A DNA stretch of 46,327 nt, from NCBI RefSeq assembly GCF_030146175.1, contig NZ_JASLCE010000110.1, positions 1 to 46,327 on the forward strand, given 5' to 3'. This document shows positions 25,963-35,780 of this stretch, piece by piece. Under the pieces are notes generated by a model. The model saw only the letters and a list, made by a program, of their open reading frames with translations, was not told the origin of the DNA and ran no database searches. Each line of letters starts with the position of its first letter. Position 1 is the stretch's first letter. A program made the translations under genes and the position numbers. This DNA comes from Flavobacterium sp. (GTDB lineage: Bacteria > Bacteroidota > Bacteroidia > Flavobacteriales > Flavobacteriaceae).

Positions 25963-28323
25963 ATGAAGATGAATCTGAACCAATACCCCGAAAGTCCCTT
26001 TAAAATCAAAGTATCCTTTCATAAAGTATTAGAGACCCTGGAACACATTGCCCACTCGGATGATACCGATTATCGTTCCAACTATGCCAAAGCCTTATTG
26101 AAAGAAGCTGCTACGGTTCCGGAATTACGGGACGGGATTACCTCATATGATCAGATTCAGCAACAGGAAAAGCTAATTCACAATTTACTGGCCGACCTTT
26201 TCCCTACGGCCTTAACCCATAACGAAATCAAAGCGGTTACGGTTCCTTTTCAAAACATTACGTTTAATTATACCGAACGCTTTAAAAAAATACTAAAAGA
26301 AGCCGGAAAAGACTTCGATATGACCATCCGGGATTTTGATCAACATCAGTTTTATATTCTGAACTGCTGTCTGATTTTAAACTCCTTTTACAATCGGGAT
26401 TTTGATTTTAGTCGACCGCTTTTCTACGATATTCCGGACAAAGACGGAATTATCCGCCATTATCGGATTATGTATAACGCCGATTTTATGGAAATTATTC
26501 CAACGGAAAAATCGGTAAAACTTACCGAAGAAGACATCGATTTATTGATTGACAACTTCGATAACATTGCTTTGTGGAAAGAAAAATTCCCACAGGAAAG
26601 TTGGATTTTAAAAGGATTCGGTATTGTGATTCTCTTTGATGCGACGATAGAAAATTCGGTTTCCAACCTAAAAAGTAATTTACTGAAACCGGACAAACAG
26701 AAACTAAACGACGACAATAGTACAGAGACAATTTTCCGTTCCATCTATAAAATACCGGATTTACGGATTGGTTTTACGCCCTATAACAGCGAAGAACAAA
26801 AATTTGAGCTGGTTCCCAATCGGAAATTCACCAGTTTTATCCTCACACACGAATGCAAAAATGCGTTGTGTAGTAGTTCGTTTGAAACCCTTATCCGCGA
26901 AAAGAAATATTTTGCAATATCCGATACCATGCGTTTTGTGGAATGTTCGGAAGACAAATCTTTAGGCAAACATCTGTTGGCGCAAAACATCAGAAGCTGT
27001 ATTTTGGCTCCGGTTGTAAAAGACGACAAAATACTTGGGATTATCGAACTCGCTTCGTCTTATCCACAAAAACTGAACAGTTTAAATGCTAACAAACTTG
27101 AGTTGATCATGCCATTTTTGGTCGATACGGTCGATCGGTACCATTCTGAATGGCAAAACCATATCGAAGCGGTTATTCAAAAAGAATATACCGCCATTCA
27201 CCCGAGTGTATACTGGAAATTCAAGATCGAAGCCGAAAACTATTTAACCGAAAGCAGTCAGGAAAAAGAATATATTTTCAAAGAGATTGTCTTTAAAAAC
27301 GTATACCCGCTCTACGGTCAGATTGACATTAAAGGATCGTCGGATGCCCGAAATAAAACGGTACAAGAGGATTTAAAAAATCAATTGGAAATGATCATCT
27401 CCATTCTGGAACAGCTGAAATCCGGAGTAAACCTGATGTTACTGGAACAACGTAAATTTGAAATTGAATCCTTATTAAAAGAATTGGCCGCTTCATTAAA
27501 AGCCGATACCGAACAACAGATTCAGATTTATATTCAGAATGAGATCCATCCGATCCTGAAAAATGCGAAAAGTAACCATTTGGAAGAAGAGCTTATTGAT
27601 GCTTATTTCGAAAAACTGGATGAAAAAACCGGAACCTTTTATGATTCCCGTAGAAAATTTGATCTCGCTTTATCACTTACCAATAAAAAAATGGCTTCCA
27701 TTCTCGATGCCAAACAGGTAGAAGCACAAACGATTTTCCCGCATTATTACGAGCGTTTCAAAACCGATGGTGTGGAACACAACCTCTATATCGGGGCTTC
27801 CATCGCGCCACAACGGAATTTTGATCTGATGTTTTTACAGAACCTTCGTTTATGGCAGTTACAAGCCTTATGCGAAATGGAAATCGAACACGAGAAACTT
27901 AAATTATCATTACCTTTCCAATTGGAAGTGACTTCGTTGGTACTTGTTTTCAGTTCGCCTATTGCGATTCGTTTCCGTATGGATGAAAAACGTTTTGACA
28001 TAGACGGTACTTATAATGCCCGTTATGAAGTGGTTAAAAAGCGAATTGACAAAGCCCATATCCGCGGAACGGACGAACGCATCACCGAACAGGGTAAAAT
28101 CACGATTGTTTATTCGCATCTTGCCGAAGAAACCGAATACAAAAAGTACATTCAGTTCCTGCAATTCAAAGGCATTCTGGAGCCAAATATCGAAAGTTTT
28201 GACGTCGAAAGCCTACAAGGTGTTTCCGGCTTAAAAGCCCTTCGCGTAAAAGTGAATTACAAATCGCAAAAAGGGACAACCCGAACGTATAGCTATCAGG
28301 AATTACTGGACGAACTGAAATAA
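25963..28323 (+). CDS. GAF-domain protein, 786 residues
   Basis: Large soluble protein without signal peptide. A GAF-like domain is seen at about 295-395: an EKKYFAISDTMRFVEC segment, SCILAPVVKDDKILGIIELAS, and a C-terminal connecting helix. GAF domains bind small ligands such as cyclic nucleotides or are redox sensors. The rest is mostly alpha-helical and unrecognised; no kinase, cyclase or phosphodiesterase motif was found. It ends 2 nt from the convergent HD-PycTM gene. Start chosen at ATG 25963; an ATG two codons on is equally possible. Confidence 0.75.
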   Translation: MKMNLNQYPESPFKIKVSFHKVLETLEHIAHSDDTDYRSNYAKALLKEAATVPELRDGITSYDQIQQQEKLIHNLLADLFPTALTHNEIKAVTVPFQNITFNYTERFKKILKEAGKDFDMTIRDFDQHQFYILNCCLILNSFYNRDFDFSRPLFYDIPDKDGIIRHYRIMYNADFMEIIPTEKSVKLTEEDIDLLIDNFDNIALWKEKFPQESWILKGFGIVILFDATIENSVSNLKSNLLKPDKQKLNDDNSTETIFRSIYKIPDLRIGFTPYNSEEQKFELVPNRKFTSFILTHECKNALCSSSFETLIREKKYFAISDTMRFVECSEDKSLGKHLLAQNIRSCILAPVVKDDKILGIIELASSYPQKLNSLNANKLELIMPFLVDTVDRYHSEWQNHIEAVIQKEYTAIHPSVYWKFKIEAENYLTESSQEKEYIFKEIVFKNVYPLYGQIDIKGSSDARNKTVQEDLKNQLEMIISILEQLKSGVNLMLLEQRKFEIESLLKELAASLKADTEQQIQIYIQNEIHPILKNAKSNHLEEELIDAYFEKLDEKTGTFYDSRRKFDLALSLTNKKMASILDAKQVEAQTIFPHYYERFKTDGVEHNLYIGASIAPQRNFDLMFLQNLRLWQLQALCEMEIEHEKLKLSLPFQLEVTSLVLVFSSPIAIRFRMDEKRFDIDGTYNARYEVVKKRIDKAHIRGTDERITEQGKITIVYSHLAEETEYKKYIQFLQFKGILEPNIESFDVESLQGVSGLKALRVKVNYKSQKGTTRTYSYQELLDELK

Positions 28324-28325
28324 GA

Positions 28326-29513
28326 TCAAACGCCCAGTGAACGGAATGCGATTACGAATACAATTACCGAAAAGATAATCCCGATCATAAAGATCGTATA
28401 GGTGATGCGCAATAATTTGTATTTGCGATCCAATACCAATCCGAGGTAATATAGATCCTTGATCATGGAATTATACAAATAATCCCGGTCTTTCATCATG
28501 ACGTTCATCGCCCATTGGTATTCGTCGATTGGCATTTTGTAAAAATTCCCAAAAAAGAGCAGATTCACTTTTTTATCTTCGATATCCTTACGGGTAAAGG
28601 TTCCGCTGGTTACTTTGGGACGGGTTGACAATATGGCAAAAATGATCGACAATACGCTAAACATAATCATCGTAAACGTTGGTATGATCAAATGCGAATT
28701 ACTCGGACTGTCCAATTTAGGTACCAAAGTCGATAGTGCGATGGAAATGATAATCGCATTAACCGATAAAAGAATATTCGCCTTACTGTCGGCAATATCG
28801 CTCAATCGCGTATGATTGCTTAGCGTCACACGAAACATCGTATCAATACCGCGTTCGGGACGTTCCAGTTTTTCCAGTTTCTTTTTTTTGATATTCGATT
28901 TCGAATCGGCTCTATCTTCCGTTAATTTCTGGATGATTCGCTGGCACTCGATCGTATTTTTTTCTTTTTTCGGTTGCCAGTTGGTTTTGGCAAAATCGGT
29001 ATAATAACGGTGACATTGTACCATCATGGCCCGGTTTCCCATAGCCCATTCCAGATCGGTATAATTCTTTTGTTGCGTTAGTTTCCATTCTTCGCGCAAA
29101 AGTTCGCTCAGCTCACTATAATTATCGGCTGCAAAATGAAAATAATCGGCATCCTTGATAATCTTTTGCGCCAGATTTTCCGGTTCCCGATCGATTTTCG
29201 TAGCCCGGATAATTTCTTTTACTTCTTCAATATACGCCTCGGATTTCTCTTGCCCCCGAAGGAATTTTTCTACAATATGCGTTCCACATTCTTCGTGTTC
29301 GGTACAACCTTCCGTATAACCGGTATCGTGAAACCAGGCCGCTATCATAATTTTCTCAGCCGTATCGGGATCAACTTTTTCATTTTCAACAAGTTGTTTG
29401 GCCGCAGACACCACCCGTACAGTATGATTAAAATTATGGTAAGTATATGAAATAGAAAGTTTATCTTTGAGTAAGGCGAAAACGTAATTTTCAGCTTGTT
29501 CTATAATATTCAT
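28326..29513 (-). CDS. HD phosphohydrolase fused to a Pycsar-effector-like (PycTM) membrane module
   Basis: 395 residues in two parts. Residues 1-190 are an HD domain with metal ligands H26/H30, H62-D63 (AAWFHDTGY), H73 and the KDAD motif at 120-123. Residues 225-395 match the PycTM module (DUF5706): SNHTRLSDIADSKANILLSV, three membrane helices and a loop with NLLFFGNFYKMP. In Pycsar, cyclic UMP or CMP activates PycTM-type effectors that damage the membrane during phage infection. No uridylate or cytidylate cyclase is encoded nearby. The HD part could hydrolyse a cyclic nucleotide or other nucleotide. Divergent from the phosphoesterase gene by 25 nt. Confidence 0.85.
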   Translation of the reverse strand: MNIIEQAENYVFALLKDKLSISYTYHNFNHTVRVVSAAKQLVENEKVDPDTAEKIMIAAWFHDTGYTEGCTEHEECGTHIVEKFLRGQEKSEAYIEEVKEIIRATKIDREPENLAQKIIKDADYFHFAADNYSELSELLREEWKLTQQKNYTDLEWAMGNRAMMVQCHRYYTDFAKTNWQPKKEKNTIECQRIIQKLTEDRADSKSNIKKKKLEKLERPERGIDTMFRVTLSNHTRLSDIADSKANILLSVNAIIISIALSTLVPKLDSPSNSHLIIPTFTMIMFSVLSIIFAILSTRPKVTSGTFTRKDIEDKKVNLLFFGNFYKMPIDEYQWAMNVMMKDRDYLYNSMIKDLYYLGLVLDRKYKLLRITYTIFMIGIIFSVIVFVIAFRSLGV

Positions 29514-29538
29514 AAGCCAATTTTTATCCCTCTAAATT

Positions 29539-32500
29539 ATGAAATTGTTTTGGTTAAGTATTGATAAGAAACGTAATTATATACTATTTCAGTATGTATT
29601 GTTTATTTTATTATTCCAATCCTGTGCCACCCATACCATCCAGACGGGTAAAAATCTTACCGATACAATTGACAACCAAGCGATAAGCAAAAGTCCGGAG
29701 TACCAATTATATTTGGTGGGCGATGCCGGAAATTCGGATGAAAGCAACGGTCAGCAAACACTTAAATCGATGGAAACCCAATTAAAAAACGCAGGGAAAA
29801 ACACCACCTTACTGTTTTTGGGTGATAATATTTATCCGTACGGTTTTCCGGATTCCAAAAACGAAGCCGCACAACAACTGGCCCGACAAAAACTAGACAA
29901 TCAGATACAAATGGGGAAATCATTTCCCGGTAAAACTATTTTTATTCCGGGGAATCATGACTGGTACAGTGGCGTAAAAGGACTGGAACGTCAGGAAAAA
30001 TATGTGATTGATCAATTAAAAGACAAAAAAGCATTTTTACCCCGAAAAGGTTGTGCTATTGACGATATCAAGCTGAGCGACCGTATCACTATGATCACAA
30101 TTGATAGTGAGTGGTACCTTGAAAACTGGGATCAACATCCCACGATAAACGACAATTGCAACATCAAAACCCGGGACGATTTTTTTGAGGAACTCGAAAG
30201 TTTGATCAACAAAAATCAGGACAAAACCATTGTTCTGGCTATTCACCATCCGCTGATGAGCAATGGCTCACACGGAGGCCAGTTTTCACTTCGAAAAGAA
30301 CTGTTTCCACTGGAAAAAGACATCCCCTTGCCTTTTGTTGGTTCGTTGATCAACCTGATCCGGAAAACCTCCGGAATTAGTCCGCAGGATATCCAAAACA
30401 AACAATATACTGCCTTAACCAAAAGAATCAAAACCCTGATTCAGGGCAAAGACAATATCGTAGTCGTTTCCGGCCACGATCATAATTTGCAATATATCGA
30501 ACACAACAACATCAAACAGGTGATTAGTGGTTCCGGATCGAAAAGAGAAGCCGCAAGAAGCATCTTTCCAAACGACTTCTCCTCTGGCGACAACGGTTAT
30601 GCCCGACTGGATTTTGACGCAGACGGTTCGGTAGCATTGACCTTTTTCGATAAAAATAATACGACTCTATACCAGCAAACTATTATTAAACCAGAAACCG
30701 AAACGCACCCGGCTTCCTATCCCGATACTTTTCCGGCCATTACCAAAGCTTCTATTTATTCGAAAAAAATGACCTCCAAAAGTGGTTTTTACCGTTTTTT
30801 ATGGGGCGAACACTACCGTAAGTATTATAGTATGCCGATAATGGTGCAAACGGCGACACTCGACACCCTTATGGGCGGATTAAAACCCGTGCGTGCCGGC
30901 GGTGGTCATCAGTCAAAATCCCTGCGATTAAAAGACGAAAATGGCAAAGAATTCGTCATGCGTGCCTTAAAAAAGAGTGCCTCCCGATTTTTGCAATCGG
31001 TAGCTTTTAAAGATCAGTTTGTCGAAAATGAGTTTGAAAACACTTTTGCAGAGAATTTCCTATTGGATTTTTATACCTCATCCCACCCCTATATTCCCTT
31101 TATGGTGGGCAATCTGGCCCAGCCTATAGGTGTAAGCGCGACCAATCCGAAACTGTATTACATTCCAAAACAGGCGGCATTAGGCGCTTTTAATGACCGT
31201 TTTGGTGACGAATTGTATATGATTGAAGAACGTCCGAGCGACAGTCATGCGGAACACGAAAGCTTTGGTGAAGCGGATGCCATAGTGGGTACCGACGATG
31301 TGTTGAAAAACCTAAAAAAGGACGAAAAATACAAAATCAACGAGAGCGAATATATCAAAGCGCGCTTGTTTGACATGCTGATAGGCGACTGGGATCGTCA
31401 CAGTGATCAATGGCGATGGGCCGAAAACAAAGAAGGAAACACTATCGTATACCGTCCGATTCCAAGAGACCGCGATCAGGCTTTTAGCAAATATGACGGT
31501 GCCTTGCTTTCTCCATTGATGCGCGTTCCGGCCTTACGTCATATGCAGGGTTTTGGCGAAAACATCCGCAGTGTCAAATGGTTTAATATGGAACCCTACC
31601 CTATGGATCTTGCTTTTGCCGCCAATGCTACCGAAAACGACTGGATCGCACAAGCCCGATATATCCACGACAATCTAACCGATGCGCTAATTGACAATGC
31701 TTTTTTTAACCTACCGGAAGAAGTAAACGATGCTACGATCGAAGACATCAAAAAGAAATTAAAAATCCGTAAGACACATTTGGAACAATATGCTTCCGAA
31801 TATTACAAAGTGTTGCACAAAACCGTACTGATTGTCGGTACGGATAAAAAAGACAAATTTATAATCGACCGAACCAACAACGGCTCCGTAACGGTTTCCA
31901 ACATCCGCTTAAAAAATAGCGGTGAAGAATTGATCAACTCCAAAACCTATCCCGATAGCGAAACAAAAGAAATCTGGATTTACGGGCTAAATGATGATGA
32001 TCAGTTTGAAGTAAAAGGCGACGGGAAATCCAAAATCAAAATCCGACTGCTTGGTGGTCAGAATCACGATACGTATACCGTTGAAAATGGCAAAAAAGTA
32101 ATTGTGTACGATTTTAAATCCAAAGAGAACACCTATTCGCTGGACGGTAAAACCCGTAAATTCCTAACCGACGATTACGAAATCAACTCCTACGATTACA
32201 AAAAACCGAAGTACAACGCTTTTAACAGTCTGCCGACAATCGGTTATAACCCGGACGACGGTTTTAAACTCGGAATGGTTGGTTCCTACACCGTTAATGG
32301 ATTTAATCGTGCGCCGTATTCGAGTATGCACGGCTTTAAAGCCAACTATTATTTTGCGACCCACGGTTTTGAATTAACCTATAATGCGGTAGTAACAAAA
32401 GTAATTGGTGACTGGCAGTTTGAATTTGAAGCACGCTTTACAAGTCCGAATTTTGCGATCAATCATTTCGGATATGGAAACGAAACCGAAAACCAGGACG

Positions 32501-33258
32501 AAACACTCGGAATGGATTACAATCGGGTTCGCATCCAATCGTATAAAGCGGCTCCAGCACTACGAAAAATAGGCCGAAACGGCAGCGATATGCAAATCGA
32601 AGCGACTTTTGAGAATATCGAGGTGGAAGATACCCAAAACCGTTATATCAATATTCCAGGTGTGATTAATCCGAAAGTATTCGAAAACCTGCAATTTGCC
32701 GGACTGAACTTTAAATACGGCTTTGAAAATTACGATAATCCGTCGCTTCCCACTATGGGTATGGGCTTTTCGATCCTGGGAAGCTGGAAGATGAATCTAT
32801 CCGACACCAATCGCAATTTCCCGTATATCGAAAGCAAACTGAACTTCAATCATAAAATTGATCCGGAAGGAAAACTGGTACTGGCTACGATTTTAAAGGG
32901 GAAATTTTTACTCAACAACAATTTCGAGTTTTATCAGGGCGCTACCATTGGCGGCGACCATGATATCCGCGGTTTCCGAAACGAACGCTTTTTAGGGAAA
33001 CAGGCTTTTTACCAAAGTTCCGATTTGCGCCTTACACTCGGAAAAATCCGTAAAAGTATTATCCCGATGACTTTCGGAATGATTGGCGGATTTGATTACG
33101 GTCGCGTATGGCTAGACGGTCAGGATTCCCAAAAATGGCACAACTCCTATGGTGGCGGTTTATGGCTAAACGGATTAAATGTGATCACCGCACGGGTGAC
33201 TTATTTCAGAAGTAACGAAGACGGTCGGATTGCATTTGGATTAGGATTTGGTTTTTAA
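29539..33258 (+). CDS. Giant lipoprotein: metallophosphoesterase, kinase-like middle, beta-barrel end
   Basis: 1239 residues. Signal peptide with lipobox Cys29 (LLFQSC). Calcineurin-like phosphoesterase about 55-345: D62 in VGDAGN, D96 in GDN, N139-H140-D141 in GNHDW, the HHP block, and H313/H315 in GHDH. The middle part (about 440-760) carries GDWDRHSDQW (616-625) and PRDRDQAF (644, 646), which recall the catalytic loop of HipA/CotH/FAM20-like kinases. About 900-1239 is a predicted outer-membrane beta-barrel with a GGDHDIRGFR motif as in Omp85/TamA proteins, ending in a terminal Phe. Substrate unknown. Its stop overlaps the convergent gene by 18 bp. Confidence 0.85.
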   Translation: MKLFWLSIDKKRNYILFQYVLFILLFQSCATHTIQTGKNLTDTIDNQAISKSPEYQLYLVGDAGNSDESNGQQTLKSMETQLKNAGKNTTLLFLGDNIYPYGFPDSKNEAAQQLARQKLDNQIQMGKSFPGKTIFIPGNHDWYSGVKGLERQEKYVIDQLKDKKAFLPRKGCAIDDIKLSDRITMITIDSEWYLENWDQHPTINDNCNIKTRDDFFEELESLINKNQDKTIVLAIHHPLMSNGSHGGQFSLRKELFPLEKDIPLPFVGSLINLIRKTSGISPQDIQNKQYTALTKRIKTLIQGKDNIVVVSGHDHNLQYIEHNNIKQVISGSGSKREAARSIFPNDFSSGDNGYARLDFDADGSVALTFFDKNNTTLYQQTIIKPETETHPASYPDTFPAITKASIYSKKMTSKSGFYRFLWGEHYRKYYSMPIMVQTATLDTLMGGLKPVRAGGGHQSKSLRLKDENGKEFVMRALKKSASRFLQSVAFKDQFVENEFENTFAENFLLDFYTSSHPYIPFMVGNLAQPIGVSATNPKLYYIPKQAALGAFNDRFGDELYMIEERPSDSHAEHESFGEADAIVGTDDVLKNLKKDEKYKINESEYIKARLFDMLIGDWDRHSDQWRWAENKEGNTIVYRPIPRDRDQAFSKYDGALLSPLMRVPALRHMQGFGENIRSVKWFNMEPYPMDLAFAANATENDWIAQARYIHDNLTDALIDNAFFNLPEEVNDATIEDIKKKLKIRKTHLEQYASEYYKVLHKTVLIVGTDKKDKFIIDRTNNGSVTVSNIRLKNSGEELINSKTYPDSETKEIWIYGLNDDDQFEVKGDGKSKIKIRLLGGQNHDTYTVENGKKVIVYDFKSKENTYSLDGKTRKFLTDDYEINSYDYKKPKYNAFNSLPTIGYNPDDGFKLGMVGSYTVNGFNRAPYSSMHGFKANYYFATHGFELTYNAVVTKVIGDWQFEFEARFTSPNFAINHFGYGNETENQDETLGMDYNRVRIQSYKAAPALRKIGRNGSDMQIEATFENIEVEDTQNRYINIPGVINPKVFENLQFAGLNFKYGFENYDNPSLPTMGMGFSILGSWKMNLSDTNRNFPYIESKLNFNHKIDPEGKLVLATILKGKFLLNNNFEFYQGATIGGDHDIRGFRNERFLGKQAFYQSSDLRLTLGKIRKSIIPMTFGMIGGFDYGRVWLDGQDSQKWHNSYGGGLWLNGLNVITARVTYFRSNEDGRIAFGLGFGF

Positions 33259-34122
33259 GGTTTTTATAGCAACCTCATAGACCTTACCCCCATTTTTTTT
33301 GACTTTTTCATCCGCAATAATCAACGTGTCCTTATCGGTAAAGGTAATGGCTTCTTTTTGCGACATATGATTCAGTTCCAGTCGGGTTACTTTTCCGTTA
33401 AAGAAATCGTCGTTTTTAAAATCTTCGAACAACCATACTTTCGTATGACTTAACAGTACCATCTGTTTGCCATCTGGGCTAATTGCCGCACTGGTAACCG
33501 CGCAATGGTTATAGATATCGCAGGTTTTAAACGATCCCAATAATTCGGCTTTATGATTTCCGGCTTTATTGGGCACGCGATATAACAAGGTTGTTCCGTC
33601 GAATCCTTTGCTACGGTTTTTAGTAAATAGGTAGAAATTGTCTTTCCAGATAAAAAAACCTTCTACATCATACCATAATTCTGTTTTTTTAGGTGGAAAA
33701 GCTTTTTGTTCCGGATAAGAAAAATGAATACTCGCACTGGAATTGGCTTCCGGTTGCGCTAAATCGGCCGCATTGACTTTATAAATCACCAAATCCTTAC
33801 GCGTATTATCGTTATTTCCGAAATCGCCTATATACATATTTTTATGTTCATCCATCGTGAGATCTTCCCAATCGGTATTGGTTGCATTCCCAACCGTTAC
33901 CGTATGTTGAATCGCTCCTTCCCGATCCAATTGGTACAGTTTATTTTCATTACCGCTATCCTCGATCACCCACAAACTTTTACCGGTATCGGAAGTTGTG
34001 ATTCCCGATACTTCTTTTAATTTTTTAGGAAGTTGAAACAAAACCGGTAATTCTTTTTTGGTTGTACAACAAAAAAGTACAGTAAGACTAAGCAGGAAAA
34101 AAGTCGTTTTGATCGTTTTCAT
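33241..34122 (-). CDS. Lipoprotein, beta-propeller-like
   Basis: 293 residues from ATG 34122. An upstream in-frame TTG at 34149 is part of the -7 promoter element, so it cannot be the start. Signal peptide with two adjacent cysteines at 18-19 as lipidation site. Repeated blade-like blocks (SGITTSDTGKSLWVIEDSG, WEDLTMDEHKNMYIGDFG, DVEGFFIWKDNFYLFTK, AAISPDGKQMVLLSH) resemble NHL/SdiA-regulated or phytase-like propellers. Likely periplasmic or surface; ligand unknown. Convergent overlap of 18 bp with the giant phosphoesterase. Confidence 0.78.
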   Translation of the reverse strand: MKTIKTTFFLLSLTVLFCCTTKKELPVLFQLPKKLKEVSGITTSDTGKSLWVIEDSGNENKLYQLDREGAIQHTVTVGNATNTDWEDLTMDEHKNMYIGDFGNNDNTRKDLVIYKVNAADLAQPEANSSASIHFSYPEQKAFPPKKTELWYDVEGFFIWKDNFYLFTKNRSKGFDGTTLLYRVPNKAGNHKAELLGSFKTCDIYNHCAVTSAAISPDGKQMVLLSHTKVWLFEDFKNDDFFNGKVTRLELNHMSQKEAITFTDKDTLIIADEKVKKNGGKVYEVAIKTLKTKS

Positions 34123-34146
34123 AACAGCGTGAATTCTTATTTCTTT

Positions 34147-34179
34147 CAAAGATAGTACAGTTCCGTCATAAAAAACAAA
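34147..34179 (-). promoter_or_regulatory. Promoter of the beta-propeller-like lipoprotein
   Basis: Minus strand TTTG (34179-34176), 21-nt spacer, TATCTTTG (34154-34147): both elements match the Bacteroidota consensus. Its position fixes the start codon at 34122. Confidence 0.8.
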
Positions 34180-34338
34180 AGTCAGGCGTATTCCTAACCA
34201 AAGGTAAAAACGATTATTTTGCTGTACAATTCTATCAGATCGATTCTATTGTGATTTCTTTTAATTACTTTTAGCGGACTTAAGCCAATATGAATTTTAA
34301 ATATGATGATCAAAAAAAGCTTTTAAACGAACCCATAA

Positions 34339-35775
34339 ATGTTATTCACTTCCATTCATTTTGCTATTTTCCTTCCTGTCATTTTTATTTTATACTGGTT
34401 TGTATTTTACAAGAATCTAAGAACACAGAATTGTTTATTACTCGTTGCGAGCTATTATTTTTATGGCTGTTGGGATTGGCGTTTTTTGTTTTTGTTATTA
34501 TTTTCGACACTTCTGGATTATTATACCGGAATAAAAATTCAGGAATCACAAAATAGTCATTCCCGGAAATTCTGGTTATGGTTGAGTATTGGTATTAACC
34601 TTGGGTTTTTAGGTATTTTTAAATACTATAATTTTTTTATTGAATCCTTTACTGCGGCTCTTACTCATTTTGGAGTTCAGGTCAATCCGCATTTCTTAAC
34701 ACTAGTACTTCCCGTTGGGATTTCGTTTTATACCTTCCATGGTTTGTCATATGTAATCGACATTTATAAAGGTCGTATCCAATCGGAACGGAATTTTATC
34801 GAGTATGCTGTGTTTGTTAGTTTTTTTCCATTATTGGTAGCCGGGCCAATTGAACGCGCCACGCATTTGCTTCCTCAGATCAAAAAAGAACGTCATTTTG
34901 ATTATAGCAAGGCTGTCGACGGATTGCGTCAGATTTTATGGGGCTTTTTTAAAAAGGTGGTTATCGCCGATAATTGCGCGTTCTATGTTAACGAATTTTT
35001 TAATACCCCGGATGCCTATTCCGGAAGCACTTTACTTTTAGGCGCCCTATTATTCTCGTTTCAGATTTATGGTGATTTCTCCGGATATACCGATATTGCA
35101 TTAGGAACAGCGCGTTTATTCGGAATTGAACTACTTCAAAATTTTGCATTTCCCTACTTTTCAAGAGACATTGCCGAATTCTGGCGTCGCTGGCATATTT
35201 CGCTTTCGTCCTGGTTCCGGGATTATGTTTATATTCCACTGGGAGGAAGTAAAAGCAGTTTTTGGATAAAAATACGCAACATCTTTATCATCTTTATTCT
35301 AAGCGGATTCTGGCATGGTGCGAACGGGACTTTTATCGTTTGGGGAATTCTAAATGCGTTTTATTTTCTTCCTTTATTTATAACTGGAAAAAACCGAAAT
35401 CACCTTGAAATTGTAGGATTGCAAACAAAAGTAACCTTAAGAGATATCCTTAACATATTCGTTACATTTGGTTTAACAACTTTAGCCTGGGTCTTTTTCC
35501 GTGCCGAAAGTATTCCGGCAGCCATAACCTATTTATCGGGTATTTTTTCTCCGTCGCTATTCTCCAATTTAAACAATTACCATTCTAAGGATCTTATTAT
35601 TTTAATTCTATTTTTTATGACAATTGAATGGTTTGGCCGAAAAGATCAATATGCCATTCAAACCATGGGATTGCAATGGAAAAGACAATATCGCTATGCC
35701 TTTTATTCCGTATTAATCCTTCTCGTCATTTGGTATTCGGGTAATGATCAGACCTTTATTTATTTTCAATTTTAA
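34339..35775 (+). CDS. MBOAT-family membrane O-acyltransferase (AlgI/DltB-like)
   Basis: 478 residues, about 11 membrane helices. Typical start MLFTSIHFAIFLPVIFILYW, then LPVGISFYTFHGLSYVIDIY, GPIERATHLLPQI, FWRRWHISLSSWFRDYVYIPLGG, and the catalytic histidine H326 in SGFWHGANGTF. It moves acyl groups, usually acetyl, across the membrane to an exported polysaccharide or lipid. The next gene, 5 nt downstream, is the SGNH partner. The acceptor polymer is not identifiable here, as no glycosyltransferases are nearby. Confidence 0.95.
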   Translation: MLFTSIHFAIFLPVIFILYWFVFYKNLRTQNCLLLVASYYFYGCWDWRFLFLLLFSTLLDYYTGIKIQESQNSHSRKFWLWLSIGINLGFLGIFKYYNFFIESFTAALTHFGVQVNPHFLTLVLPVGISFYTFHGLSYVIDIYKGRIQSERNFIEYAVFVSFFPLLVAGPIERATHLLPQIKKERHFDYSKAVDGLRQILWGFFKKVVIADNCAFYVNEFFNTPDAYSGSTLLLGALLFSFQIYGDFSGYTDIALGTARLFGIELLQNFAFPYFSRDIAEFWRRWHISLSSWFRDYVYIPLGGSKSSFWIKIRNIFIIFILSGFWHGANGTFIVWGILNAFYFLPLFITGKNRNHLEIVGLQTKVTLRDILNIFVTFGLTTLAWVFFRAESIPAAITYLSGIFSPSLFSNLNNYHSKDLIILILFFMTIEWFGRKDQYAIQTMGLQWKRQYRYAFYSVLILLVIWYSGNDQTFIYFQF

Positions 35776-35780
35776 TTATA

